A DNA stretch of 64,000 nucleotides from Peronospora farinosa (lineage: Eukaryota; Oomycota; Peronosporomycetes; Peronosporales; Peronosporaceae). A model generated the notes under the pieces. That model saw only the letters and a list, made by a program, of their open reading frames with translations. It had not been told where the DNA came from and ran no database searches. Every line of letters begins with the position of its first letter. Positions within the stretch are counted from its first letter, which is position 1. Both the position numbers and the translations under genes were made by a program. Location: the NCBI GenBank assembly GCA_947646735.1, contig CANTFK010000164.1, forward strand, positions 62,001 to 126,000. Reading direction: 5' to 3'. Positions 1-9,986 of this stretch are shown here, one piece after another.

Positions 1-491
1 TCCTCATCGGTAGACCTGGGTCCCTCGTCGGTCGACCTGGTCCCTCATCGGTCGACCCGGTCCCTCGTTGGTAGACCTGGGTCCTTCATTGGTCAACCCG
101 GTCCCTCATTGGTCGACCCGGTCCCTCATCGGTAGACCTGGGTCCCTCGTCGGTCGACCTGGTCCCTCATCGGTCGACCTGGTCCCTCATCAGTCGACCT
201 GGTCCCTCATCGGTCGACCCGGTCCCTCGTTGGTAGACCTGGGTCCCTCATTGGTCGACCCGGTCCCTCATTGGTCGACCCGGTCCCTCATTGGTCGACC
301 GGGATCCTCGCTGGTAGAACTGGGTCCCTCATTGGTCGACCTCGGCCCCTCTGGGTTCAGCCACTCCGGACCAATTAATACAAGGATCACACCAGTAGAC
401 GCAAGGAATCAGAGCTTCAGGCAAGGATATAGTAAAGAAGTTAAAAGGATAGGACTATATTAAATACTACTCAATTTGGCGATGTACTTGG
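1..491 (+). repeat. Left half of a plus-orientation Gypsy LTR, interrupted by element 1
   Basis: Bases 1-350 are imperfect tandem copies of a roughly 20-bp unit (GGTCCCTCATTGGTCGACC-like). Bases 355-480 are the reverse complement of 1075-1195 inside the neighbouring minus-strand LTR, including the segment reading GGATAGGACTATATTAAAT. The homology stops near 480-491, exactly where the TGTGGTG terminus of element 1 begins. The rest of this LTR appears to lie beyond element 1, at 11128-11833. The protein-like reading through the 20-bp repeats is a by-product of the repeat and is not called a gene. Confidence 0.7.
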
Positions 492-1549
492 TGTGGTGGG
501 GTGGATTCTCAAAATTGTATGATGAGACCTCAAACCACTCACTGTGCCGGACTGCCGACTGTCGGAGGGGGTACCCCGATGCCGCGTATGAACCTTCTCT
601 CACCTTGTGTACCCGTCGGCTGGCGAGTTGCATTCTTCGGAGGACTTGGTGAGGATGTAGACGTCTGCCTTGAGGGAGGTAGACCTGGGGGACCTCGAGT
701 GGATATGCTTTACTCGGTGGGCCGGTAGGTGGCCACTCGATCGACCTTGTCGAGAGTGGACTTAGAGCCAAATTCTTCAGGGGCGCTTGTCGTCCCTGGC
801 CTTTTCCTTCTTGTTTTAGGGGTATCAACCACCTGACATTTACTTTGCTCCCGTACCGTGAGTTAAGGGAGACCGCTTCCGATAGCGGGTCTTGGGGGGT
901 GTTGCTACTCGAACGAGGTTGCAGGCCAAATATATCCTGGAGCTCTTTTTGCACTGAACCTCGCTACACAACTGTCTTCGACGGGGGGGCAAAATATATC
1001 CCTTTTCGGAACAGTGAGTAACTTAGAACAAGTTCTTCTTGGGTGACGGAGTCGTTCCACGTAGATCGCAAATTGAGTATTATTTAATATAGTCCTATCC
1101 TTTTAACTCCTTTACTCTATCCTTGCCTGAAGCTCTGATTCCTTGCGTCGACTAATCTGATCCTTGTATTAACAGGTCCGGAGTAGATGAACCCCGAGGG
1201 GCCGAGGTCGACTGATGAGGGATCGGGTCTACCGATGAGGGACCGGGTCGACCAATGAGGGACCCAGGTCAACCAATGAGGGACCCAGGTCGACCTATGA
1301 GGGACCCGGGTCTACCAACGAGGAGCCAGGTCGATCAATGAGCGGCCATGATCAACTCCCTTTGGTAGCGGTTAACCGGTACCCTGATACTGATTTTTCT
1401 TCGGTGGATCCTGCGGATTGTCCTCCACCAACGGTCGCTCTCCTTCGAGGCCCCTGTCTCTCTGGTCCCCTGTCCCTGACCCACGGCCTACACTCCGAAT
1501 CCAACTGGAGTCTGGGACCTCCACATCACAAAATTAGCACTTCACCACA
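492..1549 (-). repeat. 3' LTR of element 1
   Basis: 1058 bp with inverted ends TGTGGTG / CACCACA. It aligns with 9987-11127 over most of its length at roughly 93-94 percent by eye. It contains a C/G homopolymer near 985 and a short array of 20-bp GAGGGACC-type repeats at about 1195-1345. The 61 bases nearest 492 (the U5 end) match the opposite-orientation LTR at 11772-11833 much better than its own partner LTR. Confidence 0.85.
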
Positions 1550-2001
1550 GCTGGTTCGCCCAGTTGGAAGCGGCCTACATCCAATTTGACGAAGAGCATA
1601 GCCAAGCACTTTGGGAGGCGACCCACTGCCTGTGGATCTCCAAGGATCAAGCGCGCGCGAACTCTTTCCTCGCGTCCTACTACAACGCGCGGAAGAAGCG
1701 TCGGAGTTGAGCAACTCGAGCGTGGCGGGAGGTGGTAGACCTTATCTTCATTGAGATGAGCAATGGCCACTGCGATCTCGACATTTTCCTGGACCCCCTC
1801 TTCCGTCACCTCCCTCGATCCCGCCGTGTGGTTTATTGGTTCCCTGGTTGTGAAGAGGGGTCGGACCCAGTAGACCTGCTTGAGGCCCTTCGGGTGTCGG
1901 ATTCCGCGTGGCCGTGGCTCACCCAGTATCGGTTGTCTTCTGTGGCCCATCCTGGCGCTCTAGTTCTACGCCTCAAAGGCAAGTTTGGGCCACCCGTTTA
2001 G
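1480..2001 (+). pseudogene. Antisense ORF between the 3' LTR and the chromodomain of element 1
   Basis: One plus-strand frame is open from 1480 to 2001 apart from a single TGA at 1708. It reads antisense to the retrotransposon genes. It contains protein-like text with aromatic and acidic residues, for example FAQLEAAYIQFDEEHSQALW before the stop and LIFIEMSNGHCDLDIFLDPL after it, ending at TAG 1999-2001. No ATG opens the first part; the nearest is at 1732. An AG at 1549-1550, right at the LTR edge, could be a splice acceptor. I do not recognise the family. Antisense ORFs at this position are known in some plant Gypsy elements, so a transposon-borne antisense gene is more likely than a captured host gene, but this is inference. 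Confidence 0.45.
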
Positions 2002-2184
2002 GTCTTCCCTTGACCATGAATCTTCTTTTCTCTTCGATCCTATTTTGTGTGCTTGTCCATCTTCTATCTCCTCTTTCCATGTTTTCCTCTGTTCTAATTG
2101 ATCTTGGTAATCTTCCTCCTTTGTTCTCCATTCTCCTATACTCCTAACTCCTGGAAGTTCGAGGTCGCCCCGCAGGCGACCCAA

Positions 2185-2275
2185 GTCTTCCAATGAGGGG
2201 CTGGGCCGACCAATGAGGGACCAGGTCTATCAATGAGGGACCAGGTCTATCAATGAGGGACTCGGTCTACCTTCC
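2185..2275. repeat. Short array of 20-bp GAGGGACC repeats inside element 1
   Basis: About four copies of a CAATGAGGGACCAGGTCTAT-like unit, the same repeat family as in the LTRs, but located in the internal region just after the chromodomain stop. The stretch 2002-2295 holds nothing else recognisable apart from a pyrimidine-rich segment. Confidence 0.7.
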
Positions 2276-2295
2276 AAGAAACTTGCTACCGTCTG

Positions 2296-2829
2296 CTAGT
2301 TTCCATGGCTTTGCATTACTTCGAAGCGGTTATGGCTTGTCTTCTTACGCTCGAAGTCCCGGAGTAAAGCTCCGCAATTCAGATCCACTTCGTCCACCCA
2401 CGAGGGGTCAGGGTACCCCTTCCATTGCACGAGGAATTCTCGTTGTTGCCTCCCATACCGAGTCTTCTTGCCTGTACGACTCTCTAAAATTTCTGCGACT
2501 TCATACTCGCCCTCTTCCAATTCCCGCACCCAGCTGTCTTCTGGTAACAGACATTCATCGAAGTCGACTCGATCTGTTCCATCCACTTTCAGCTCGCTGT
2601 TCGGTCGATCGGGGAACTCTCTGAGCTTGGAGATGTGCACGATTGGGAATAGTCTGTATTCGGTACCTCGTAACTCCAGACGTACTGCATGATCTCCGAC
2701 TAATCCCCGGACTCGGAACGGTCCGTGCCATAGGTGGGCCAATTTTTTGGCATAGCCCTCTTTCACCCGGTCTAAGTATAGCCCTACTCGGGACCTCGGC
2801 TGTCGATCCGTGGCCGAGTACCCCTTCAT
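2296..2829 (-). pseudogene. Integrase C-terminal barrel and chromodomain (element 1)
   Basis: An intact 177-codon reading frame. The first 90 residues resemble the integrase C-terminal region (HLWHGPFRV, then LFPIVHISKL). Residues about 105-160 form a chromodomain: YEVAEILESR, then FLVQWKGYPDPSWVDEVDL, the WKGYP-W pattern typical of Ty3/Gypsy chromodomains. In related elements this domain reads histone marks and steers integration into heterochromatin. It is separated from the integrase core upstream on the minus strand by a frame break at about 2830-2990, so the fused product is no longer made. Confidence 0.85.
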
Positions 2830-2987
2830 TGTGCGCTTGCACCCGAGCCTGACTAGCCGCCCGTAAATTCTCGTTGACTTGGTCTCTTGCTCGCTGATAG
2901 TGACTCTGAATCCGATATCTCCATCTCCGAGGTCCTGAGTCTCGACGTCGAGTGTTCACCCCAAGTCTCAAGAGTGGTCCTAGCATC

Positions 2988-3845
2988 CTATCCATGTACC
3001 AGATAGAACGGTGTTTCCTCCCGCACTCTGTCTTGAGCCGTGTTTAACGCGAACGTTAACCGTTCCGCGTATTCATCCCAGTCTCGCTGTCCCACGTCGG
3101 ATACGTACATCTTGAGCGATCTTGTTAGAGTCTGGACCATTCTCTCCGCAATGCCGTTCGCTTGAGGTCGGTAGGCCATGGTCGCTATCTGACGTTGACC
3201 CACCATACGACTGAACGCTCGGAAGAAGTCTGACATAAACCCCGGTTCCCGACCGTGACGGATCGTGTCACTGGCGCCAAAATGGCGGAAAACGCATTCT
3301 TCATATCCTTCAGCTACTGTCTGGGCTGTCCGTGACGCACTTGCTTTAGCCATCACATAACCTGTGAACAGGTCGACCCAGATCAGTAGTTCCGTATTTC
3401 CTTTATGCGACTTGGGGAGAGATGGTATGTGGTCCATCGCGATAATTTGGAAGGGGTACGTCGCTTTAGCATTCCCCAGAGACTTCCCTTGTAAAGTGGG
3501 CCTCCCTTTCCCAGTCTCACAATCCATGCACTGACCCACATATTTCTGAACACTCCGGAACAGACCCCTCCAATGACAATATCGTCGGATCCGATGATAA
3601 GTACGCCCGACTCCCTGATGGCCGCCTTCCAAACTCGTATGATAATGATGGAGGACATCGTCCTGGAGACTCTGAGGTATCACCAATCTGGCAGTTATGT
3701 CTCGGTCGTCTCCCTTGATTCTCTGGCCGGGGCAGTACACCAGCAGTACCTCTTCACTTATCTCGTAGTCTCCCGACATTTTGCTGCAGTTTCTGGCCGA
3801 TTCCACTGACAAGTATTTACAGCCTCCCTTCAAGTATGCCTTCAA
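2988..3845 (-). pseudogene. Integrase core with damaged DDE triad (element 1)
   Basis: A 285-codon frame. The N-terminal zinc-binding HHCC motif is visible (HHYHTSLEGGH, later CMDC). The catalytic core has the first Asp (AMDHIPS) and the Glu (QANGIAERMVQ). The second Asp, expected in a segment like SDREP, reads HGREPGF here, with Gly at the Asp position (codon near 3255). That change alone should abolish strand transfer. The core ends FYLVHG at a stop just before the C-terminal piece at 2296-2829. Confidence 0.9.
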
Positions 3846-3926
3846 CTAGCGTACCCAGCTCTCCTCTTCTTGCGCATCTCGGATCCTGTCCATCCGGAGT
3901 TGTTGTGCCACATCTTCTTACATGAC

Positions 3927-4778
3927 CTATCCAGATATTCTGACGGGGAACCGTGATCTCGTCACCGCAGATACCTTGACCGACGGACCCCGGTCTCTAG
4001 GGACCAAGACCTCTGGCAGCCGATTGATTTTTTCTAGACCTGACCACTCTCCTCTTGGTATCGACTCGACCCCTTGCTGCTGATGTAAAGCCGCACTGGC
4101 CAACTGGTCTGCGCTCTGATTCCAGTCTCGTTCACGTTTTAAGACTGCATGGTTGGGCCACGACTGGAGCTTACTCAACGCCTTGGCCCGCAACGGGGAT
4201 AAACCTGAAGCTTTGCATTCAATCTTTCCACGCATCTGTCTTATAACCAGATTGGAGTCTCCACAAATAATCAAACGCCGTCGCTTCATTGGCTCCAACA
4301 GGTCAAAACCCAGTAACATGCCCTCATATTCAGCTTCATTCACCGTAGACTTGTCGAGATATTTCGACGCAGCTGCGACTATAGTCCATGCAGGGAGTCT
4401 CCACACAATAGCGCTGCAAGCACCTCCCCCTTTTTTCACCCGGGCCGACCCATCGAAACTCATCACATATCGTTCTTCGCTCGGTTCCACTGTGGGCGTC
4501 GGTAGGTCGACCACTTGCCTGGATTGCTTCTTGGGATCAATTGACGACAGAATGGAGTCCACATTTTCTCGAGGCGTAATACTGGCTGCTAACGCCACCA
4601 GAACCTGGTCTTCGCCTTTCTTGCATTTCACAATCTCCAAAGTCCACTGGGGCAAGAGAGCGGCCCTATTTACTAAGCGACCTTGCAACCCCGAAGTATT
4701 CACTAGCCAGGCTAGTGTAGAATGCCTCGTCAGAACCTTGAGGGGTCGGGTGACCAACATCGTGAAGCAAGTTTCCAA
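3927..4778 (-). pseudogene. RT-linked RNase H end plus a second, archaeal-type RNase H (element 1)
   Basis: The first 60 residues finish the RT-connected RNase H (LTRHSTLAWLVN, then LQGRLVNRAALLPQWTLEI). After an acidic linker a second RNase H fold follows at about residues 105-235: SFDGSARVKKGGG (first Asp), NEAEYEGM (Glu), CGDSNLVI (second Asp), WNQSADQLAS (last Asp). This is the full D-E-D-D set of an additional RNase H of archaeal/plant type. A second RNase H between RT and integrase has been described in some plant and oomycete Gypsy lineages. Frame breaks separate it from the RT part and from the integrase. Confidence 0.8.
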
Positions 4779-4834
4779 TATCCGTAAAACAACGCCAGCA
4801 CTTCCTTTTCCATAGTGCTATTGTTCATCTCGTT

Positions 4835-5344
4835 TCACTTGAGGGTTCGGCTCGTAAACATTACCGGCATGTACAGGCCATCGTAATACTGCACCAATGA
4901 CGCCGAGATGGCCCATTCAATTGCGTAGACAATAATAACTGCCTCTCTAACCGGGTCGAAATGTCTTCGAATGGGCGATGTAGCAATCTTGTTCTTGAGC
5001 ATGGCAAACGCTACTTGTACCTTCGACCATTTTTCTTCGTCGTCTTCCTGGGCCGCCACTTCCTCGTTAGCCTTCAATTTGCACCTCAAAGCGTGAAAAT
5101 CCACCTCTCTGAGTTCATAAAGGATCGACGCGTATATGGCATAATCTTCGATGTACCTGCTGTAGTAATTTAAACTTCCTAGAAAGGATTGCATCGCCTT
5201 CAGCGTTGTCGGTAGAGGTAGGTCAACCAAAGACTGAAGATCTTTTGGGTGGGCCTCTAGTCCCTCCTTGGAAACTCGATGTCCAAGATACTCGACCTTC
5301 CGACACCCTACGGACTCTTGACGGCACTGACCGACAAATTCCAA
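4835..5344 (-). pseudogene. Reverse transcriptase thumb/connection and start of RNase H (element 1)
   Basis: A 169-codon frame with the canonical post-palm sequence VEYLGHRVSKEGL, the SFLGSLNYYSRYI motif, and then the RNase H start (FDPVREAVIIVYA). It overlaps the palm-domain frame at 5308-5344 in another frame, so a frameshift splits the polyprotein there. It continues functionally into 4560-4778. Confidence 0.85.
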
Positions 5345-6093
5345 TAGTCACACACGTCTAGCAGCCGCTCCACTTTCTGGCATAATACGTCCCACGATTC
5401 GGCCGGAACAAGTATATCGTCAATGTATGATCGTCGACCCAATATAGAGAGGCCTGATTTTGCATCTGGTTCCCCTGTTGCGAACAAATCCTCTGTTTCC
5501 ACTGTGGCCACTCCTGGCGAAATCCGTAAGAATCCATTTAACGCATTATCCAACAACCTTTGATATATCTGAGGCGCATTCTTTAGCCCAAAAGGCATCC
5601 GAAGCCATTCAAATAATCCCAGTGGAGTAACGAAAGCTGAGATTAGTCTCGCCCTTTCGGTCATACTGACGACCCAAAAACCACTCGCCATATCAAGAGA
5701 ACAGTACCACAAAGCTCCGTACAAGTCTTCCAGTAATTCGTTAATCAACGGCATCGGGTATACCATAAGCTGGGTGAGATCATTCACCAACCGATAGTCG
5801 ATACACAATCGAATATCGACCCCATTCTTAATCACGAAAATTACAATTGGGCTGGCCCATGGCGAGGTGGAAGGATGAATGATCTTTGCCGATAACAGTC
5901 CCTTGATCAGGTCGGCTAGCTTCTCTCTGAATTGAGGGACCACCTTCCGTACGCGTTGCGCGATCGGTCTTGCGTTCCCCACATCGATATCGCATATCGC
6001 TCCTCGGGCGGCCGGGGATAAAGCGTTACCTTTGCCCATCAGCAGATGTTGTTTCTTCCATATTATTTGTCGCAACCGGTCCAGTGTTTCCAT
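5308..6093 (-). pseudogene. Reverse transcriptase fingers and palm (element 1)
   Basis: A 261-codon frame covering the RT core: IIHPSTSPWASPIVIFVIKN, RLCIDYRLVNDLT, SLDMASGFW (first catalytic Asp), FEWLRMPFGLKNAPQIYQR, and YIDDILV, a YxDD box with both catalytic Asp residues. All active-site Asp residues are therefore present. An upstream stop separates it from the protease linker, and a frameshift at its C-terminus from the connection domain. Confidence 0.9.
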
Positions 6094-6106
6094 CTGGATC
6101 AGGAAT

Positions 6107-6728
6107 CTATATATCTTCTAACGCAATGCCTTCAGATGAGGGGTCCACTTCCGGTACGACTGCCCACCCTGGCCTTATTTCCTCGGCCCAAAGTTCCCCA
6201 CTCTCGAAAGAACACACCTGGTCATCTTCCTGTAACAAGTCTAACAGTTTGGCTTCCTTCTCATTGGTGGTGGTCAATGTATGTAGATCTTCTTCAAATA
6301 CAGGGCGGTCCCCTCCTGCCATTTCACCCTCTCTTCGCACAGTTGTTCTTCACTGTCGGTACCGGTTGGTGCGTTATATTCATCATTGGGGTTGGGACCT
6401 GCGGACGCTGTAAGATGTGTGACGGAGTCTTATACTCTGGTCTCTCCACTAGTGGCCCCTCTTCCTCTTCCGTTGGGTCGACCTGATGGTCGAATTGGTC
6501 AGTGGTAAATTCATAAGACAGATTTAGCCATTCCGCATATCTTCGAGAGCCTACCGAGACAAACCCTGGCGTTCTCGGAACTTGCTCCCTTGTCAACCAC
6601 ATACCTACCTTGGTATCTTCGTGCAATGTTAAGGGGCGAGGGCTGACATTGGTTATCTTCAAAATTGGTCGACGCCCTATCCCTTGTATCATGGTGGTCA
6701 CCCATCGTTCGCCTCTCGTGACCCACAA
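6107..6728 (-). pseudogene. Protease-RT linker of element 1 polyprotein
   Basis: Two overlapping frames (6324-6728 and 6107-6340) fill the gap between protease and RT. The first contains PRPLTLHEDTKVGMWL, a beta-strand-like segment often found after Gypsy proteases. The second is Glu-rich. No catalytic motif is visible. The overlap at 6324-6340 marks another frameshift. Confidence 0.6.
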
Positions 6729-6731
6729 TTT

Positions 6732-7559
6732 TCACTGTTCTGAGGTCGACCTTTTGAGAGGCACTTCCGTACATCCTCCAACGGATATCTGTACATACCG
6801 ACCTAATTTCACATCCGATACTCGAGTATTGTAAAGCGTCCTTCGCCCGGTCAATTGTACTCGAACATCATCGGGGAGACAGAGGGTCCCGTATGCCAAG
6901 TCTAACCGGATACCGGCTGGGACCATGAAGTCCATCCCCAAAATTGCATCTTGGCCTACCATAGATCCTACCCACACCTTAAAGATGTACACCAAGTTTC
7001 CATTCAGAGTGACCTTGATGCGAGTGCGTCCCTCCGTGGTGTATACAGCTTCCCTAATACCAATACATTCTTGTCGTTCACTTTCATCAATTTGGCAGCC
7101 TACCTTACGAGCAAAGGCGAAATCCAGAATGGTTATCTCGGCACCAGTATCGAACAACAAATTTGCATGGTCGTTGGTGACCTTTCCAGAGGCTTTCGCT
7201 TGCCTGAACCATTTAGTAGGGGCGTGGTATTTCCAGTATCCCCTAGACTCGCCAGGCAATAAGTCCAACTCCATTACTGAACTTTCTCGAACAAAACTAT
7301 TAGGCTCATTCAAAGAAGCAACATGGACCACAGGGTAATTTCCAATCTTCGATATATTTCCAATTTTAACTGGAATACCCATCTCCTTCTTGGGCTGTTT
7401 CTCCACATATGCAAAGATGCAACAATTAGAACGCTCGGCTCTACCAGATTCCAACCTGGCGAGCGTCCTATTTGCCATCTTCTCGAGTTTCTCCGGGAAC
7501 ATCCCTGCATGCTTGGCTGGGTTGTACCATTGACGGAACAAATTATAGAACTCCTCCAT
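6732..7559 (-). pseudogene. Retropepsin-like aspartic protease (element 1)
   Basis: A 275-codon frame. The catalytic loop is LLFDTGAEITILD (DTGA), followed about 60 residues later by the hydrophobic AILGMDFM segment that packs behind the active site in retropepsins. The domain lies at about residues 130-240 and would process the polyprotein. Frame breaks on both sides mean the Gag-Pol fusion is lost. Confidence 0.85.
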
Positions 7560-7598
7560 CTGGCACTTCCCAATCTCGTGAATCTCTCCACAACCCCG

Positions 7599-8129
7599 TC
7601 ATACAAACAGGCAGCGATCTGATGGATGACCCTTCCTTCCACAGCGGTTGCAGGTCAATCTTTTCCAGCAATTCAGATCTCCGTGTTTCTTGGACCCGCA
7701 ATATGCACATCTCGTGTTAGAGGTCGCTGATGATGGGCCGGGTCGCTGGTCTACTGCCTGGCGCTGTTGGTCGGCCTCCCTGGTCGGTAGATTCTTTGAA
7801 AACCTCACACTTGGGTCCCTTCCTGCTTCTTTATCCACAAGGTAGACTCGTCTTAGATCTCCCTCATTCTCCGAAGAGTCTGTCCTGGAATCTTCAGATC
7901 TCGAGTCTTCCAGAGGCGTCCGTACTGCATGTATGGAGCGGCGATTCATATCTCTCGGCCTCTCGGGTAGTGCCGGTGCCTTCTGACGAAACTTGTTTGA
8001 TCCAAACAGCATCTTGCCTCGTCTTGCCTTCGTCCGCTGACATGCTGTCAATACTTCCTCCAATTCTTCCACGTCCACCAGACGCAGCATAGTCAACTTG
8101 TCTGCTAGCTCTGGGTCGTCCACCGTCAA
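7599..8129 (-). pseudogene. Nucleocapsid part of Gag with two zinc knuckles (element 1)
   Basis: A 176-codon frame that ends with two CCHC knuckles close together: CAYCGSKKHGDLNC and CNRCGRKGHPSDRC, both matching CX2CX4HX4C. The upstream part is polar and charged, as usual for Gag tails. Knuckles of this type bind the element RNA during packaging. A stop follows directly at 7599, and the protease resumes in another frame. Confidence 0.85.
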
Positions 8130-8174
8130 ATGTAGTGATCGGCATGATCCTTCTGAATCTTGGGAGACCCATCC

Positions 8175-8683
8175 TTAATCTTCATTTTCGCCCTGAGTCC
8201 AAGCACATTCAGGCGGTACAGATAATCCAGCGGGGTCTCTTCCTACCTTTTCTTCGCATGGTAGTACTGACGGGAGACAGGTACCCCCGTGCCACAGAGC
8301 CGAATCATGAACTCTTGGATTAAGTCCTTTCAGTTTCCTCGTACCGAGCGACCCAGTTGACGGTACCAATTATGCGCCGGTCCAGTCAGCAATCCTCCAA
8401 AAACGAGACATCGTTCATCATCTGGTGCTTGGTCTCTTATAAATGCTGTCTTGACCGTCGATACCCAGCTGCGCGCTCTGTCTTCGTCTTGGTCTCTTCC
8501 ATGAAATTCTTTAAGATCCGAGGTCGCCGAGAGTTTGATGCGAGGGACCATATTTGGTATCTGTCCCAGCGCTGCGTTCGCCATCATCGACTGAGGTCCC
8601 CTCAAATCCATGTTGTCAGGGTCAAACTCACAGGAACCGACGGATTCCACATCGACGTCGGTCATCGTGTGGCCTCTTGGCAT
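8175..8683 (-). pseudogene. Gag capsid domain (retrotrans_gag type), element 1
   Basis: The frame 8330-8683 shows the capsid signature: ARSWVSTVKTAF, then DDERCLVFGGLLTGPAHNWY, matching the W-hydrophobic/GxAxxWY pattern of Gypsy Gag. The following 8175-8369 frame continues the domain after a frameshift. Broken. Confidence 0.7.
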
Positions 8684-8781
8684 TTATGCCTGGATGCTGG
8701 TCATGGTGAGCGGTCGTCCTTTGCGCCTCTGGTCTTCCTCCTGCTACACTCCCGTTAGGGTGTGCCCGCGGTACTTGGCGT

Positions 8782-9986
8782 TCATTCAAAAATCTTGCCA
8801 TCGCCGCGTCGAAGAGGGTCTGCAAATCGCCTACCGGGTAGGTAGGTCCTTCCCCCCCCAGCATCTTCGTCACGGGGCAGAGCAAATTCCAATTTTTTCT
8901 CTTGCTGATTTTCCATTGGCTGAAAATCGGAATGATTTTCATTCTTGCCACGCGTCGCCGTTTCAAGACCACGTGGCTCCTGCTCCGCGCTGCGCGCTCG
9001 GGCCTGGAGCAGCGCCGCTCCAGTAGGGCCTAGGGGCATCCTAGTGACCGACCCAGTTGAGGACGATCCTGGGGACCACGGTGCTGCTTCCCTCTGGCCG
9101 CTTGACGTCAGGTGTTGGGATGGGCCTTGATTCGCCCCTGGGTGGCCGGCGGTTCCGTACATGTGAGGATACACCGTGATGTCTTTAAGCGTCATCTGGA
9201 TGTCCTTGGACCGTGTTTGTGTGGGTGTCGTCAGAGGTGGGTGTTCCTTTGCTGGCGTGGTACCAAATAGGATCAAAAGACGCTTGTGTATATGTTCTAA
9301 CGTCTTTGTGATTCTGTCGAATCCCAGGGACAGCAGGTCGTCCGGGTCGAACTGCCCTGCGACCATGTTCGCTTCACGAAGAACGGTGACAAGCGCAGTG
9401 ATCGCGTCCGTGACGGTTTTCAGCCGTGGTAGGGTCGACACCGGCCCAGTAAGTTGATCCAGCTGCCGGATCTCCAGGGTCTTCGCGACGGGGTCGCTCT
9501 CCAGGAACGCTTTCAGCTTGCGTTGGTGGTAGACCTTCGTGACGTCAGCGTCTGACCATGACACCAGTCCTGACTTCTCGGGCCTATCGACTTGGTGTTT
9601 CCGGGCGCCTTCATCCGGAACTTTGTCGGCTTGGACTGCGCGACCTTTGTTTGTTGCTTGTTTGGGGACCTTAGCCTCTCGGTTTTCCCCATCGGCTGAT
9701 GGTCCTCTGGATCATGATAGGTATCATGACCCAAGGTGTCCTCAACGAGGACATAGGGAGGGTATTTAGGTTTCTCTTCAATAAGTCCAACCTGGACCAT
9801 GTTGACCGGGCCCCTCCCAAGGTCCGGTCGGTCCCTCGATCCTTTGTTGTTTTCTTCTTGAGTCACTGGCGATCGGTCTTCCAGTGGCTCTTCGGTCTTG
9901 TGCTTCTTTTTGACATGAACATCTTTATCGTCTTGGGAATCGCGGTGAGATCCCGCGTCTTCCGAAGATCCGGGCACGCGCACCAT
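8782..9986 (-). pseudogene. Gag N-terminal region, frameshifted (element 1)
   Basis: Two frames overlap at 9513-9564: a polar N-terminal stretch starting at the ATG at 9986 (MVRVPGSSEDAGS) and a helical stretch (KLKAFLESDPVAKTLEI) running to 8782. The ATG overlaps the first base of the primer binding site. An earlier in-frame ATG at 10007 lies inside the LTR, so I prefer 9986 as start. No function beyond Gag scaffold can be read. Confidence 0.55.
9970..9985 (-). other. Primer binding site of element 1
   Basis: Reading the minus strand, the LTR ends CACCACA, one A follows, then TGGTGCGCGTGCCCGG. The TGG start (complement of tRNA CCA) one base from the LTR is the usual arrangement. The matching tRNA 3' end would be CCGGGCACGCGCACCA; I cannot say which tRNA that is without the tRNA set. 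Confidence 0.65.

Noticed and set aside
68..463. 131-codon repetitive ORF at the left edge
   Set aside because: The periodic protein text comes from the 20-bp LTR minisatellite and has no start or domain context.
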